This document shows positions 52,320 to 60,232 of a stretch of 64,000 bases of DNA, one piece after another. A program made the position numbers and the translations under genes. The notes below the pieces were generated by a model that was not told where the DNA came from, did no database searches, and saw only the letters and a program-made list of their open reading frames with translations. This DNA is from Paenibacillus sediminis (GTDB taxonomy: Bacteria > Bacillota > Bacilli > Paenibacillales > Paenibacillaceae): the NCBI RefSeq assembly GCF_017873765.1, contig NZ_JAGGKP010000001.1:1394906-1458905 (forward strand), given 5' to 3'. The stretch's first letter is position 1. Each line of letters opens with the position of its first letter.

Positions 52320-52527
52320 GTTTCAAATCCTCCAAGGATTTAGTCTGACCGCTTTGAAATTCGAGTCTGCCTTGTTCTATAGCCTCAATATCTTCAGGTG
52401 TCAAATGATCATCCTCTTCATCGATTTGTTTCTCAAGTAACCAAGATAAAAAGCTCTTAGCCAAAACTTTGTTTTTGTCATTTAAGTGACCTAGAATTTG
52501 TTCCAGTTCATCATTTGGGACACTCAT
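52303..52527 (-). CDS. Cassette gene: antitoxin of a RelE-type pair
   Basis: 74 residues from the ATG at 52527 behind AAAGGGGGTAC. ELEQILGHLNDKNKVLAKSF, then EEDDHLTPEDIEAIEQGRLEFQSGQTKSLEDLKREL: the acidic C-terminal region is typical of antitoxins that wrap a RelE toxin. The toxin frame begins inside its last codons. Such pairs are common stabilising cassettes in chromosomal integrons. Confidence 0.75.
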   Translation of the reverse strand: MSVPNDELEQILGHLNDKNKVLAKSFLSWLLEKQIDEEDDHLTPEDIEAIEQGRLEFQSGQTKSLEDLKRELEI

Positions 52528-52652
52528 GTAATGTACCCCCTTTGTTTTGATCCTTCTTATTATACTCCAATATACTATCATGCTCTAGACTTTTGTGTTT
52601 TTATACTCCATCTTCGTATGAATTTCAAAACCGTTTTGGCGCCAATTTCTTA

Positions 52653-52834
52653 TAACGTTCTTGTGTTCACGACGTCCCACCGACTTAAGCCACGAAGTGG
52701 CGGCCGCGATGCGGTTAGGTGGTGCGGGTGTGTCCGGCTGATTCCACTTCCTCGCTACTGAAATGCCTCTTCGAATCTACATCGGACTTCTGCCGGACCG
52801 AGAGGGCCGAATGCCCCGATGCGTGAATGTGTTA
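52653..52834 (-). repeat. attC-like site J
   Basis: 182 bp; TAACGTTCTTGTGTTCACG at the left, GATGCGTGAATGTGTTA at the right, with a shortened spacer before the right core. Full internal stems. Confidence 0.8.
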
Positions 52835-52921
52835 TATGATGTCGGGGCCTTCTAGAAATACTCCCAAAAGGTATTACATTCCTATTCCTGTGAATTCCTT
52901 ATTTGGACTGTCAACAGTAAA

Positions 52922-53716
52922 TCAGACAACTTTTTTAAGGGCTGTAGCTTTGTACTGAACTGACGTCATGTATCCTAATGTGCCATGTATACGATGCTTG
53001 TTGAACCAGTTCACATAATCATATAATTCCAACTTTAGATGATGAAGACTTTGAAAATTCATCTGGTTTACGAATTCTGTTTTCATCACTTTGTAGGTGG
53101 CTTCAGCAACGGCGTTGTCGTAAGGACAGCCTTTCATGCTCGGAGAGCGACCAATATCAAAAGTCCCCAGTAGCTCGTCTATGTCCCGGTTCTTAAATTC
53201 ACTTCCACGATCCGTATGAAACCACTGAATGTCGCTTAAGTCGCCTTCTACCGTGGCAAAGGCACGAGAAATTAGAGCAGCGTCTTTATTGGGACCTGCG
53301 CTGTGGCCAATGATTTCTCGATTAAATAAGTCAATGAGGACACAAATGTAGTGCCACTTGTGCTGAACTTTGACATAAGTGAGATCGCTGACCACGAAGC
53401 GTTTGGCTTCGGTTTGATCGAACTCACGCTTCAACACATTCGCTGTTGTTGCTTCGTTACAAGCGGTCTTATGCGGCTTATACTGCGCTATCGTGTACGT
53501 GGACACAAGACCCTGCTCTTTCATGATACGACCGATTCGGCGCCTGGAAAGGATGAATCCTTGTTCCTTAAGTTTGACTTTGATCTTGCGTGTTCCATAC
53601 GCTTTTCGATTCGTATGAAAGATCTCGACAATGGCTGTCGTTACTTCGTCTTCGTTATCTTTTTCTTTCGCTTCATAATAGAACGTGCTTCTAGCGATTT
53701 GCAGGACTTCGCACAT
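52922..53716 (-). CDS. IS3-family transposase OrfB
   Basis: 264 residues. The N-terminal helix-turn-helix HTH_21 part (HTNRKAYGTRKIKVKLKEQG) is followed by the rve integrase core: FVVSDLTYVKV (first Asp), QWFHTDRGSEFKN (second Asp) and CPYDNAVAEATYKVMKTE (Glu). Made as an OrfAB fusion by -1 slippage: the OrfB frame runs back through VKIIKQNSDKYSVSAMC to the end of OrfA near GACGAAAGTAAAG. Confidence 0.88.
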   Translation of the reverse strand: MCEVLQIARSTFYYEAKEKDNEDEVTTAIVEIFHTNRKAYGTRKIKVKLKEQGFILSRRRIGRIMKEQGLVSTYTIAQYKPHKTACNEATTANVLKREFDQTEAKRFVVSDLTYVKVQHKWHYICVLIDLFNREIIGHSAGPNKDAALISRAFATVEGDLSDIQWFHTDRGSEFKNRDIDELLGTFDIGRSPSMKGCPYDNAVAEATYKVMKTEFVNQMNFQSLHHLKLELYDYVNWFNKHRIHGTLGYMTSVQYKATALKKVV

Positions 53717-53757
53717 TGCTGATACCGAGTATTTATCACTGTTTTGCTTAATGATCT

Positions 53758-54039
53758 TTACTTTCGTCCCATGATCAGCGCGGCTTGCTTTAAAATGTCA
53801 TTCTCCATTTCAAGCCGCTGAACTCGTTTACGAAGAGCGATGAGCTCATTCTCCTCAGCGGTTCGGTTATCTTTTTCAGAAAACGACCCTGAGGTTTGAG
53901 CTTGTTTAATCCAGAGATCGAGTGCAGATGGGCTAAGCTCATACTCTCTCGCAATGGATGCTCTTGGCTTTCCGTTTTCATATAACTGAACCATTTGTCT
54001 TTTGAAATCTGCTGTAAATGTGCGTCTTTGTTTTGGCAT
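53758..54039 (-). CDS. IS3-family transposase OrfA
   Basis: 93 residues behind AGGAGCGG. RRTFTADFKRQMVQLYENGK with SIAREYELSPSALDLWIKQA is the helix-turn-helix that binds the terminal repeats, and EENELIALRKRVQRLEMEND plus ILKQAALIMGRK forms the leucine zipper. OrfA alone usually dampens transposition. Confidence 0.88.
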   Translation of the reverse strand: MPKQRRTFTADFKRQMVQLYENGKPRASIAREYELSPSALDLWIKQAQTSGSFSEKDNRTAEENELIALRKRVQRLEMENDILKQAALIMGRK

Positions 54040-54147
54040 AGTAGATCCGCTCCTAATTGTATTGATTTCATTCTACTAGCCCCTATTTTTTATGTCCAAC
54101 TAAGTGTAGACGATCCAATATAAACCTTTTAAAGCGTGGTGGTAGAT

Positions 54148-54408
54148 TTGTTTGTAATCATAACCTATGATATAGGTGAGAAGCGCGTTGGTAAAGTATG
54201 TAAGAAGCTACGTGAGTATCTAGATTGGACACAGAACTCTGTGTTTGAAGGTGAGATTACAAAGGGAAAATTAACACGATGTCTGGCAGAATTGAAAGAT
54301 ATAATGTCTGATGAAGACTCTATTTATTTGTATAAGGTAGAAAATCCAAAAGCTATTGTTAAAGAAGTAATTGGAGAAGATCGTTCTTTCGACAGGCTGT
54401 TTTTGTAA
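54148..54408 (+). CDS. cas2: Orphan CRISPR-associated endonuclease Cas2
   Basis: 87 residues from the TTG at 54148, which gives the usual Cas2 start MFVIITYDIGEKRVGKVCKK; GGTGGTAGA precedes it. REYLDWTQNSVFEGEITKGK, then LTRCLAELKDIMSDEDSIYL and YKVENPKAIVKEVIGEDRSF fill the ferredoxin-like fold, with the metal Asp in TYD. Cas2 works with Cas1 in spacer acquisition. No cas1 or interference gene remains; the IS3 end lies only 30 bp upstream, where cas1 would be expected. Confidence 0.85.
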   Translation: MFVIITYDIGEKRVGKVCKKLREYLDWTQNSVFEGEITKGKLTRCLAELKDIMSDEDSIYLYKVENPKAIVKEVIGEDRSFDRLFL

Positions 54409-54600
54409 TTTATTTGAATTTGCATTGCGCGAAAAAAATGTCGAAAATCCCGCAAGCCTTGTGTGGAAAAGGATTTCGGGGATTTTGTAACTACTACGAA
54501 TTTCAGCATTGTATTTAGAAATTTCATTAATTTATTTGTCCATGTATTCAAGGAAAAAAAAGTATTTTCTTAGTGCTTAGATTTAAATCGGGGTCTCTTT
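54409..54600 (+). other. CRISPR leader-like region without repeats
   Basis: After cas2, TTTGCATTGCGCGAAAAAAA, TGTCGAAAATCCCGC and GCCTTGTGTGGAAAAGG resemble the AT-rich leaders found between cas2 and CRISPR arrays. I found no direct repeats downstream up to 55150, so the array itself is absent. Confidence 0.4.
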
Positions 54601-54884
54601 TAAGCATTACATGCTACCAGCGTCGGCAGTTGTTCCTCCCAGGACTCATCCCATGTGGAGGTCGTCCTCCTTTTTCTCTGCCGTTACTTTCGCTCTTTCT
54701 TACCATTTTTCCATAGAGACGTGAATCTCGGTTCCTATACCTTGGCTTCTAAAAACTCGCTACAAATCAGATGGAACTCCTCAATACGACAAAATCTCTT
54801 ATTGAATTTAGGCACATTTCCTCATTCAATTTTTTTGTGTTATAAATACAATTATTTACAGGGAAAAATTTACATATCTCCTGA
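54601..54884. other. Stretch with no convincing gene
   Basis: No intact ORF. A minus-strand piece reads ERAKVTAEKKEDDLHMG before a stop near 54640 and could be the tail of a lost gene. Nothing else is recognisable. Confidence 0.2.
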
Positions 54885-55047
54885 AACTAGCTCCTGAATC
54901 CGTAACAGTCCTTTTGTGAAGTCGAAGGAAATAGTATCACATCGACTCGGCATCTCGCTTATAAAGGACAGTAAGCCCTAATTGCTTCGCCGTGGCCATC
55001 TACCAAGGAATTACTATCTCGACCCTCACGGATTCAGGCAACTAGTT
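54885..55047 (+). ncRNA. Unidentified structured element upstream of the secreted-protein gene
   Basis: CCTGAATCCGT (54893-54903) pairs perfectly with ACGGATTCAGG (55028-55038); outside it AACTAG pairs with CTAGTT. Inside, GTCCTTT pairs with AAAGGAC and AGTCGA with TCGACT. The nested, multi-branched shape of about 160 nt suggests a structured RNA or DNA element. Strand is unknown; plus is assumed because the gene at 55154 follows about 100 nt later. It matches no riboswitch I can recognise. Confidence 0.4.
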
Positions 55048-55153
55048 CCCCAAAAAAATATTTTGGGTGCAAGAAAGGACGGTGGTTAAAAAAATCGTAT
55101 TTTCCAACCAAAAATTTTTTCAACCAAAAAATTAACATTAGGAGGAACGGATC

Positions 55154-56086
55154 TTGAAAACATTAAAATCATTTGTTACCATAACCTCATCATTACTGCT
55201 CTGTCTCTCTGTAAGCGCTACAGCATTTGCCACCCCCAAAAACGTTGGGTTTGATGACGTTACGGCAAAAAAAGAACTTGCAGCAAAATATGCTAACAAA
55301 TTTAGACCACTTAGTAGATCAGAATTAGACAAACGTACTGATAATGTACAACATTTGCTTAATGAACTTGCTGTTGACGTTGCTACTGGCGATAAAACCA
55401 TAGATGAAGCAAATCACACCTTAGAGGCCGTGGACGTTTATGCATTGAAGGTACCGTCAGACGACGGGGGGTTATTATCGCCATTTTCCGTAGGCAGTAC
55501 AGATGTTACCATGAATAGCGTCTGGATTACGTATGATGCCCAAACTCGTAGATGGAACGCATCGGGGGGCGGATATTGGAATGGCACTGCTTGGTTTACC
55601 GACAATCCTGGCGGTTGGTGGGGAACCAAAGGTGAGACAAAAAATGTCGGAGGGTTAGACTCGGTAGGCATAACTTATTATAATTCGAGTGGATACGGAA
55701 CTACTTCTGTCGTTAGCTCTTTGGGCTATGTCACCGATCATAACGGATGGAGTGTTGACCTTAATAATCCTAGCCATGGTGATGGTAAGAATGGAGTTGC
55801 CTTTGATTTTCAGGATCAAATGAAACTTAAGTCCATATCTGGTATCACACCTAAAGCTTCAGATTTCACATACCTTGGCGAAGGGTTTGCAGCAACAATT
55901 ACTTACGACTCGGGATTCTCCAATTATCATGGCAAAGCAAGATCTATGTACGCACATACCTGGAGCAATACGAGCATAAACAGCATAGGTTTTTCTGGCG
56001 GTGCTGGTAATTTTGGCGTTACAGTATCATGGGCTAATGAAGGACATAGCTGGTTAGTGTTCAATAATAGTGATACTTCTTTCTAA
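55154..56086 (+). CDS. Secreted protein of unknown function
   Basis: 310 residues behind TTAGGAGGAACGG. A signal peptide (FVTITSSLLLCLSVSATAFA) is cleaved near residue 27. A helical pro-like region of about 65 residues follows (KKELAAKYANKFRPLSRSEL), then a beta-rich domain full of Gly, Ser, Trp and Asn (WNASGGGYWNGTAWF, GGWWGTKGETKNVGG, AHTWSNTSINSIGFSGGAGN) with few charged residues and no Cys. The composition suggests an extracellular beta-barrel or sandwich, perhaps a toxin or surface protein. Inserted in the array region but not a cassette. Confidence 0.65.
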   Translation: MKTLKSFVTITSSLLLCLSVSATAFATPKNVGFDDVTAKKELAAKYANKFRPLSRSELDKRTDNVQHLLNELAVDVATGDKTIDEANHTLEAVDVYALKVPSDDGGLLSPFSVGSTDVTMNSVWITYDAQTRRWNASGGGYWNGTAWFTDNPGGWWGTKGETKNVGGLDSVGITYYNSSGYGTTSVVSSLGYVTDHNGWSVDLNNPSHGDGKNGVAFDFQDQMKLKSISGITPKASDFTYLGEGFAATITYDSGFSNYHGKARSMYAHTWSNTSINSIGFSGGAGNFGVTVSWANEGHSWLVFNNSDTSF

Positions 56087-56104
56087 GTAGCTGGAGGTAC
56101 AAAA

Positions 56105-56362
56105 TTGATTTATCTAAAATTCCTGATTCCTGTTATACTCGTCCTGATTGCTTTTGTAATAGGGGGGTTGTCCAAACTGATTACAAGAGAAAATGGGATA
56201 CGCTATATTCTACTTGGCATACAGCTTACAGTACTGGGTGTAGCTGCGATAATGTTATGGGCATTTGAATTTCGTGATGAGGATCTCCTAGTTATATCCG
56301 GATCTGCTCTTAACCTGTTGGGTATTTGTCTCACTATTACAACAATAATTAAATGTAAATAA
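56105..56362 (+). CDS. Small membrane protein next to the secreted-protein gene
   Basis: 85 residues from a TTG 18 bp after the secreted-protein stop, with AGCTGGAGG upstream. Three hydrophobic helices at about 3-23, 33-53 and 60-80. It is clearly cotranscribed with the preceding gene. Size and position would fit an immunity or export helper, but this is a guess from layout only. Confidence 0.55.
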   Translation: MIYLKFLIPVILVLIAFVIGGLSKLITRENGIRYILLGIQLTVLGVAAIMLWAFEFRDEDLLVISGSALNLLGICLTITTIIKCK

Positions 56363-56471
56363 TTGTTGATTATCGCGATTTATGATCTACCCTTTCCTAT
56401 CAGGCTAGCATAAAAAGCAGAGTTAGTAATCCAGAGTAATATCAAACGCTCCCAAATCGGCAAACTTTGTG

Positions 56472-56512
56472 AAAGCCCTTTCGATCGGAGGATCGGAAGG
56501 GCTTCTTTACGT
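56472..56512 (+). terminator. Hairpin terminator-like sequence
   Basis: AAAGCCCTTTCGATC and GATCGGAAGGGCTT form a 13-bp stem with a 3-nt loop, followed by CTTTAC. It could end the 55.1-56.4 kb transcript. Confidence 0.45.
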
Positions 56513-56589
56513 GTGTGCCCGGCATAGGCCATAACTTGGCAGTGATAGTCCCGATACCGGCTTGGCAACTGGAGTTGTTATCCAAAGGT

Positions 56590-56762
56590 AAGTTTGCCCT
56601 TCTCACTATACTTGAAATAAAAACTTGATCTTTTGATCCAGAAAAAATGATAATCGAATAAATTTCTTCTCTAAGGTTCAATAGCAATTTCCCATGATAT
56701 GGCTTAGGGACTACACTTTTGATTTTATCTTTACTGATTTGATTATATATTTTGAACTTCAT
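56590..56762 (-). pseudogene. Truncated cassette gene
   Basis: An ATG at 56762 with AGGAGAGG upstream opens MKFKIYNQISKDKIKSVVPK and EEIYSIIIFSGSKDQVFISS, starting close after site K in cassette style. At about 56590 the sequence changes to unrelated DNA that continues the frame to 56442 by chance. No family recognised from the short piece. Confidence 0.45.
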
Positions 56763-56819
56763 GTACCTCTCCTAAAAATAGAAATGTAAAAGATTCTGTA
56801 ATTTCACCGTTCTGTCGTA

Positions 56820-57000
56820 TAACGTTCTCGTATTCACGACGTCCCACCACCTTAAGCCCGAAGGGCGGCCGCGACGCGGTTAGGTGGTAGGATGTGTCCG
56901 GCTGAATCTGCTTCCCTGCTGCTGAAAATACTTCTCTGATCCAACTTCTAACTCCGGCCGGACTGAGGATCGAATGGCCCGAAGCGTGAATATGGTGTTA
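56820..57000 (-). repeat. attC-like site K
   Basis: 181 bp; TAACGTTCTCGTATTCACG at the left and AGCGTGAATATGGTGTTA at the right, with all internal stems. Confidence 0.82.
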
Positions 57001-57041
57001 TAGGATGTCAGCGTCTTCTTGAATAACTTACAAAAAGCACT

Positions 57042-57608
57042 TTACAATTTAAATTCGCCTTTAATAAGATTTGCAACTTCCTCCGCACTTAAATATGTAT
57101 TATTAATTCTCAGATAGTTTTCTCTTAAAATTTCTCCTGGGTTTGAGTTCAGTCTGTGTTTTTCCATGGTTTTTAATAGTTCCTTTTCAGATTGTTCAGT
57201 ATTTCTTTTGGTTGGTTTTTGAGCAAGTCTATATGGGGTAATATTTCGTTTTAATCTTTCTTCAATATCAGCTTCTAATTCAACAAAATAAATCTCTGCA
57301 CCTTTCGATTCAAAAATATCACAAGTTTGTTTTACAAAATCCCAATCTCCTTGGAGATCAAATCCCCAGACATAAGTGAAAATAAGTCCGTATTGATTGC
57401 TATTGGCGAAAGATTCAAAAATTTCTCTTCTTAAGAGATTAGCTAACCTCCATGTTTCACTTCCAAAACCAAAGAAAGGATGAAATAACTCAATAGACAT
57501 GTGATTATGAAATAATTTCAAATCAGTAATTTTCGATAATTCATGACCAACCGTCATCTTGCCGACGGCCTGAGGTCCAAATAATAATATGAATTTGATA
57601 GTATTCAC
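57042..57608 (-). CDS. Cassette gene: P-loop NTPase (nucleoside/shikimate kinase-like)
   Basis: 188 residues using the GTG at 57608; GGGAG overlaps the start closely, and upstream codons run into site L, so the exact start is uncertain. IKFILLFGPQAVGKMTVGHE has Walker A GPQAVGKMT; KLFHNHMSIELFHPFFGFGS and IFTYVWGFDLQGDWDFVKQT follow, with a lid-like RLAQKPTKRN. This group of small ATPases is found in many Bacillales genomes and resembles kinases of small molecules. Substrate unknown. Confidence 0.78.
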   Translation of the reverse strand: MNTIKFILLFGPQAVGKMTVGHELSKITDLKLFHNHMSIELFHPFFGFGSETWRLANLLRREIFESFANSNQYGLIFTYVWGFDLQGDWDFVKQTCDIFESKGAEIYFVELEADIEERLKRNITPYRLAQKPTKRNTEQSEKELLKTMEKHRLNSNPGEILRENYLRINNTYLSAEEVANLIKGEFKL

Positions 57609-57640
57609 TCCCGCTCTTATGGTCTTGCGCTGATTTCCTA

Positions 57641-57826
57641 TAACGTTTCTTGTATTCACGACGCCCCACCACCTTAAGGTCCGAAGGACCGGCCGCGACG
57701 CGGTTAGGTGGTGCGGGTGTGTCCGGCTGATTCCGCTTACCTACTACTGAAATTCTCACCCCAGAATCCGCTTCTAACTCCAGCCGGACTAAGGGGCGAA
57801 TGCTCAGAAGCGTGAATATGGTGTTA
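57641..57826 (-). repeat. attC-like site L
   Basis: 186 bp; TAACGTTTCTTGTATTCACG left, AGCGTGAATATGGTGTTA right. Inner stem GGTCC/GGACC differs from neighbours but still pairs. Confidence 0.82.
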
Positions 57827-57859
57827 GGTGAAGTTAGCTCTTCTTCGAGTTTGCTATAA

Positions 57860-58441
57860 TCAGACTTTCCTTGTCATTAATATTAACCCAGTTGACCAGT
57901 TTAGTTTACTTATGAAAAAATCATCTCTTGATTCTAAATAAGTAATTAGTTCTTTTACTTTTTCTCCATGTCCTTCTGGCCAATTGGGTTGAGGGTTTAA
58001 ATCATCAATAATATAAATCCCTCCCGACTTAACCATTTTAAGTACTTCTTCGAGTAAATAAAATTTACCAGGCCATGTGTCAGCAAAAATAATATCAAAT
58101 CTTCTATTAGCGTGTTCCATTATATATTCCGCGCCATCGCATACAATTAATTCCAAGCGTTGATCATTGCCTAGTATTTCTTTAGCTATACTTGAACATT
58201 CTTCATTCATCTCAACGGAATACAATTTGCTCGATTCATCCATGCCTTCAAGAATCCAAGCTGTTGAATGACCTACCCCAGTTCCTAATTCAAGAATATT
58301 AATTTGCTTTCTTGATGCAACTAACAGCCGAAGGAAGTTACCTGTTAAGATATCACATGAAGCGTCAAAACCAATTTGAGATGCTCGAATCAGCAGTTCC
58401 TCGGCTTTCAAGGGATTTAAGATCTTATTGTATTCATCCAT
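57860..58441 (-). CDS. Cassette gene: O-methyltransferase-like SAM enzyme
   Basis: 193 residues behind TAGGAGGTAG. INILELGTGVGHSTAWILEG at about 49-68 is SAM motif I, LYSVEMNEECSSIAKEILG motif II, FDIIFADTWPGKFYLLEEVLKMVKSGGIYIIDDLNPQPNWP the catalytic region with D-D-L. Typical of small class I O-methyltransferases. It starts soon after site M and ends 33 bp from site L. Confidence 0.82.
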   Translation of the reverse strand: MDEYNKILNPLKAEELLIRASQIGFDASCDILTGNFLRLLVASRKQINILELGTGVGHSTAWILEGMDESSKLYSVEMNEECSSIAKEILGNDQRLELIVCDGAEYIMEHANRRFDIIFADTWPGKFYLLEEVLKMVKSGGIYIIDDLNPQPNWPEGHGEKVKELITYLESRDDFFISKLNWSTGLILMTRKV

Positions 58442-58471
58442 GAAACTACCTCCTAGTCAGCTAATTTCACC

Positions 58472-58654
58472 TAACGTTCCTTGTATTCACGACGTCCTTC
58501 CACCTTAAGCCCGAAGGGCGGCCGCGATGCGGTTAGGTGGAGGGATGTGTCAGGCTGATTTCGCTTCCCTGCTACTGGAATCTCATCCCCGAATCAACTT
58601 CTAACTCCGGCCGGACCGAGGCAGCTTGTCTGCCGAAGCGTGAATATGGTGTTA
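58472..58654 (-). repeat. attC-like site M
   Basis: 183 bp; TAACGTTCCTTGTATTCACG left, AGCGTGAATATGGTGTTA right. The stop codon of the next ORF (58652) lies in its right core. Confidence 0.82.
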
Positions 58655-59254
58655 GGTGATGTTAGAGCCCTCTTCGAATACACTACACAACTTCTTATAG
58701 ATTTCATTGATTCTTTCAATGTCTTGGTCTAACAAGGTTTCAAAAGTATATTGAAAATCCATGGCATTCATAGGGGTGGGATACCTTCCCTCCCAAATTA
58801 AATAGTGAGTTAGTTTATTTAAAATTTGTTCTTCCTCTAAGCTTAAATTGATATATAAATTATTCGAAATACTCAATAAATTATGCCCAAGTCTTGGTCT
58901 AATCCTATAATCATTATCCAGCTTAAAATTATTATTAAGTACATATATCCCTTTTAGGATATTCTCAATTGCAAACGAAATGAGCAAATAATAAGTTGAA
59001 TAATTTGATTTACTAACCATTACTTTGCCTGGGTTTAATGATGCTATGATTCTTACCCTTTTGTTCTCTAGTAATATCGAATCTAAGAGAGTGTCAGCCG
59101 ATTCTTTTAATTCCTTTGATTTATAAATCCATGCATTCGGATTATTAATAACTTCAGTAATATCTTGTTTTAGAAATCTCGCCTTGTCTTCAGAGATCCT
59201 TCGAGTGTCCTTCCCTACATAGATGACATCAAATATGTGTTCTTGATCTTCCAA
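58652..59254 (-). CDS. Cassette gene: HEPN-like protein
   Basis: 200 residues from a TTG behind AGAAGGGAT. A central helical segment, STYYLLISFAIENILKGIYV, then RLGHNLLSISNNLYINLSLE and LNKLTHYLIWEGRYPTPMNA, resembles HEPN-like proteins related to RNases and to partners of defence systems, though no R-x4-6-H catalytic motif is obvious. Its TAA stop is formed by the core of site M (ACC-TAA-C), so the ORF and the site are directly joined. Function unknown. Confidence 0.6.
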   Translation of the reverse strand: MEDQEHIFDVIYVGKDTRRISEDKARFLKQDITEVINNPNAWIYKSKELKESADTLLDSILLENKRVRIIASLNPGKVMVSKSNYSTYYLLISFAIENILKGIYVLNNNFKLDNDYRIRPRLGHNLLSISNNLYINLSLEEEQILNKLTHYLIWEGRYPTPMNAMDFQYTFETLLDQDIERINEIYKKLCSVFEEGSNIT

Positions 59255-59285
59255 ATGAATTTATCCCTTCTGCTCTAATTTCACC

Positions 59286-59442
59286 TAACGTTCTTGTATT
59301 CACGAACCCGAGAGGCTTAAGTGACCGGAGGGGACGGGTCGTCAGACTTAGCCTCGCAGGGTTGTCCGACTGAATCCACCCTCGGCTCTTCTGCATCGGT
59401 CGGACCAAGGAGCGCTAGCGACGCAGCGTGAATACGGTGTTA
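59286..59442 (-). repeat. attC-like site N
   Basis: 157 bp of the second subtype: TAACGTTCTTGTATTCACG, then CCCGAGAGGCTTAAG and GGGTCGTCAGACTTAGCC, ending GCGTGAATACGGTGTTA. Confidence 0.82.
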
Positions 59443-59481
59443 GGTGATGTTCCTGCCTTCTTGAATATTCTACATAGTCTC

Positions 59482-59985
59482 TTATTCATCGATTTCCAAG
59501 AATTCTTCTTTATGACTTCTGATGTAGGAATTCATTCTTTGAATAAATCTCCCTACTACATTCTGATACGCAATAAATATAGGTTTAATGTATTCATTTA
59601 GTTCTATATCATTCTCAAGATCAGTTGGCGATGCTTGTTTCCATTCCCCTGATTTCATATTCTTTCTCTTGATTACAAGTTCCATTTGTTCAAGGATATT
59701 AATTAATTCCTGATCTCTATAAAAAAGCACACCGGACTTAAGACCATTCCAGGCTTTCAACTCACCGATAAAATAGGACGTAAACCAATAGAATTCCTCG
59801 ATTGTATGTACATGATTATAAAAGGCATAAAACAAATATAGAGCCTGTTGTCCTTCGTTTAATTGGTTATACACGGCTACTTTCTCATCAAGATTCTTTC
59901 CTCGAACTGAAATCAACATTGGTTCAATACATAACCAGCTAAGACTATCTTTAAGTAATTCGTCTTGCTTAATTCTAATAAGCAT
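59482..59985 (-). CDS. Cassette gene: protein of unknown function
   Basis: 167 residues behind AGAGAGGGAAAAG. Mostly helical and soluble: LNEGQQALYLFYAFYNHVHT, IEEFYWFTSYFIGELKAWNG and YIKPIFIAYQNVVGRFIQRM. No motif recognised. It ends 40 bp from site N and begins 39 bp from site O, the close spacing seen in the other cassettes. Confidence 0.62.
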   Translation of the reverse strand: MLIRIKQDELLKDSLSWLCIEPMLISVRGKNLDEKVAVYNQLNEGQQALYLFYAFYNHVHTIEEFYWFTSYFIGELKAWNGLKSGVLFYRDQELINILEQMELVIKRKNMKSGEWKQASPTDLENDIELNEYIKPIFIAYQNVVGRFIQRMNSYIRSHKEEFLEIDE

Positions 59986-60023
59986 TACTTTTCCCTCTCT
60001 TTCAATCCTGCAGGAATTTCACC

Positions 60024-60210
60024 TAACGTTGTTGTATTCACGACGCCCCACCACCCTAAAGGAACGAAGTGACTGGCCGCGATGCGGTTGGGTGGTGCGG
60101 GTGTGTCCGGCTGAATCTGCTTCCTTGCGACTGTAATTGCCTCACCGAATCCGCTTCTAACTCCGGTCCGGACCGAGGGCCGAATGGCCCGAAGCGTGAA
60201 TATGGTGTTA
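60024..60210 (-). repeat. attC-like site O
   Basis: 187 bp; TAACGTTGTTGTATTCACG left, AGCGTGAATATGGTGTTA right; first stem CCCACCACC/GGTGGTGCGGG. Confidence 0.82.
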
Positions 60211-60232
60211 GACGACGTTACACCTTCATTGA

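Larger units (their letters stand above)
52904..54117 (-). mobile_element. Complete IS3-family insertion sequence
   Basis: 1214 bp bounded by imperfect inverted repeats (TGGACTGTCAACAGTAAATC left; right end, inverted, TGGATCGTCTACACTTAGTT). Contains OrfA and OrfB on the minus strand in a -1 frameshift relation. The bases beside the two ends (ATT and ATA) do not form a clear target duplication, which is compatible with an adjacent deletion or recombination after insertion. It separates site J from an orphan cas2. Confidence 0.85.

Noticed and set aside
54409..55150. CRISPR repeats downstream of cas2
   Set aside because: No repeated 25-37-bp word could be found after the leader-like tract.
56380..56590. 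A transposase C-terminus in 56.38-56.59 kb
   Set aside because: Two overlapping minus frames are open and a stable hairpin is present, but no catalytic motif or terminal repeat could be recognised, so no element is claimed.
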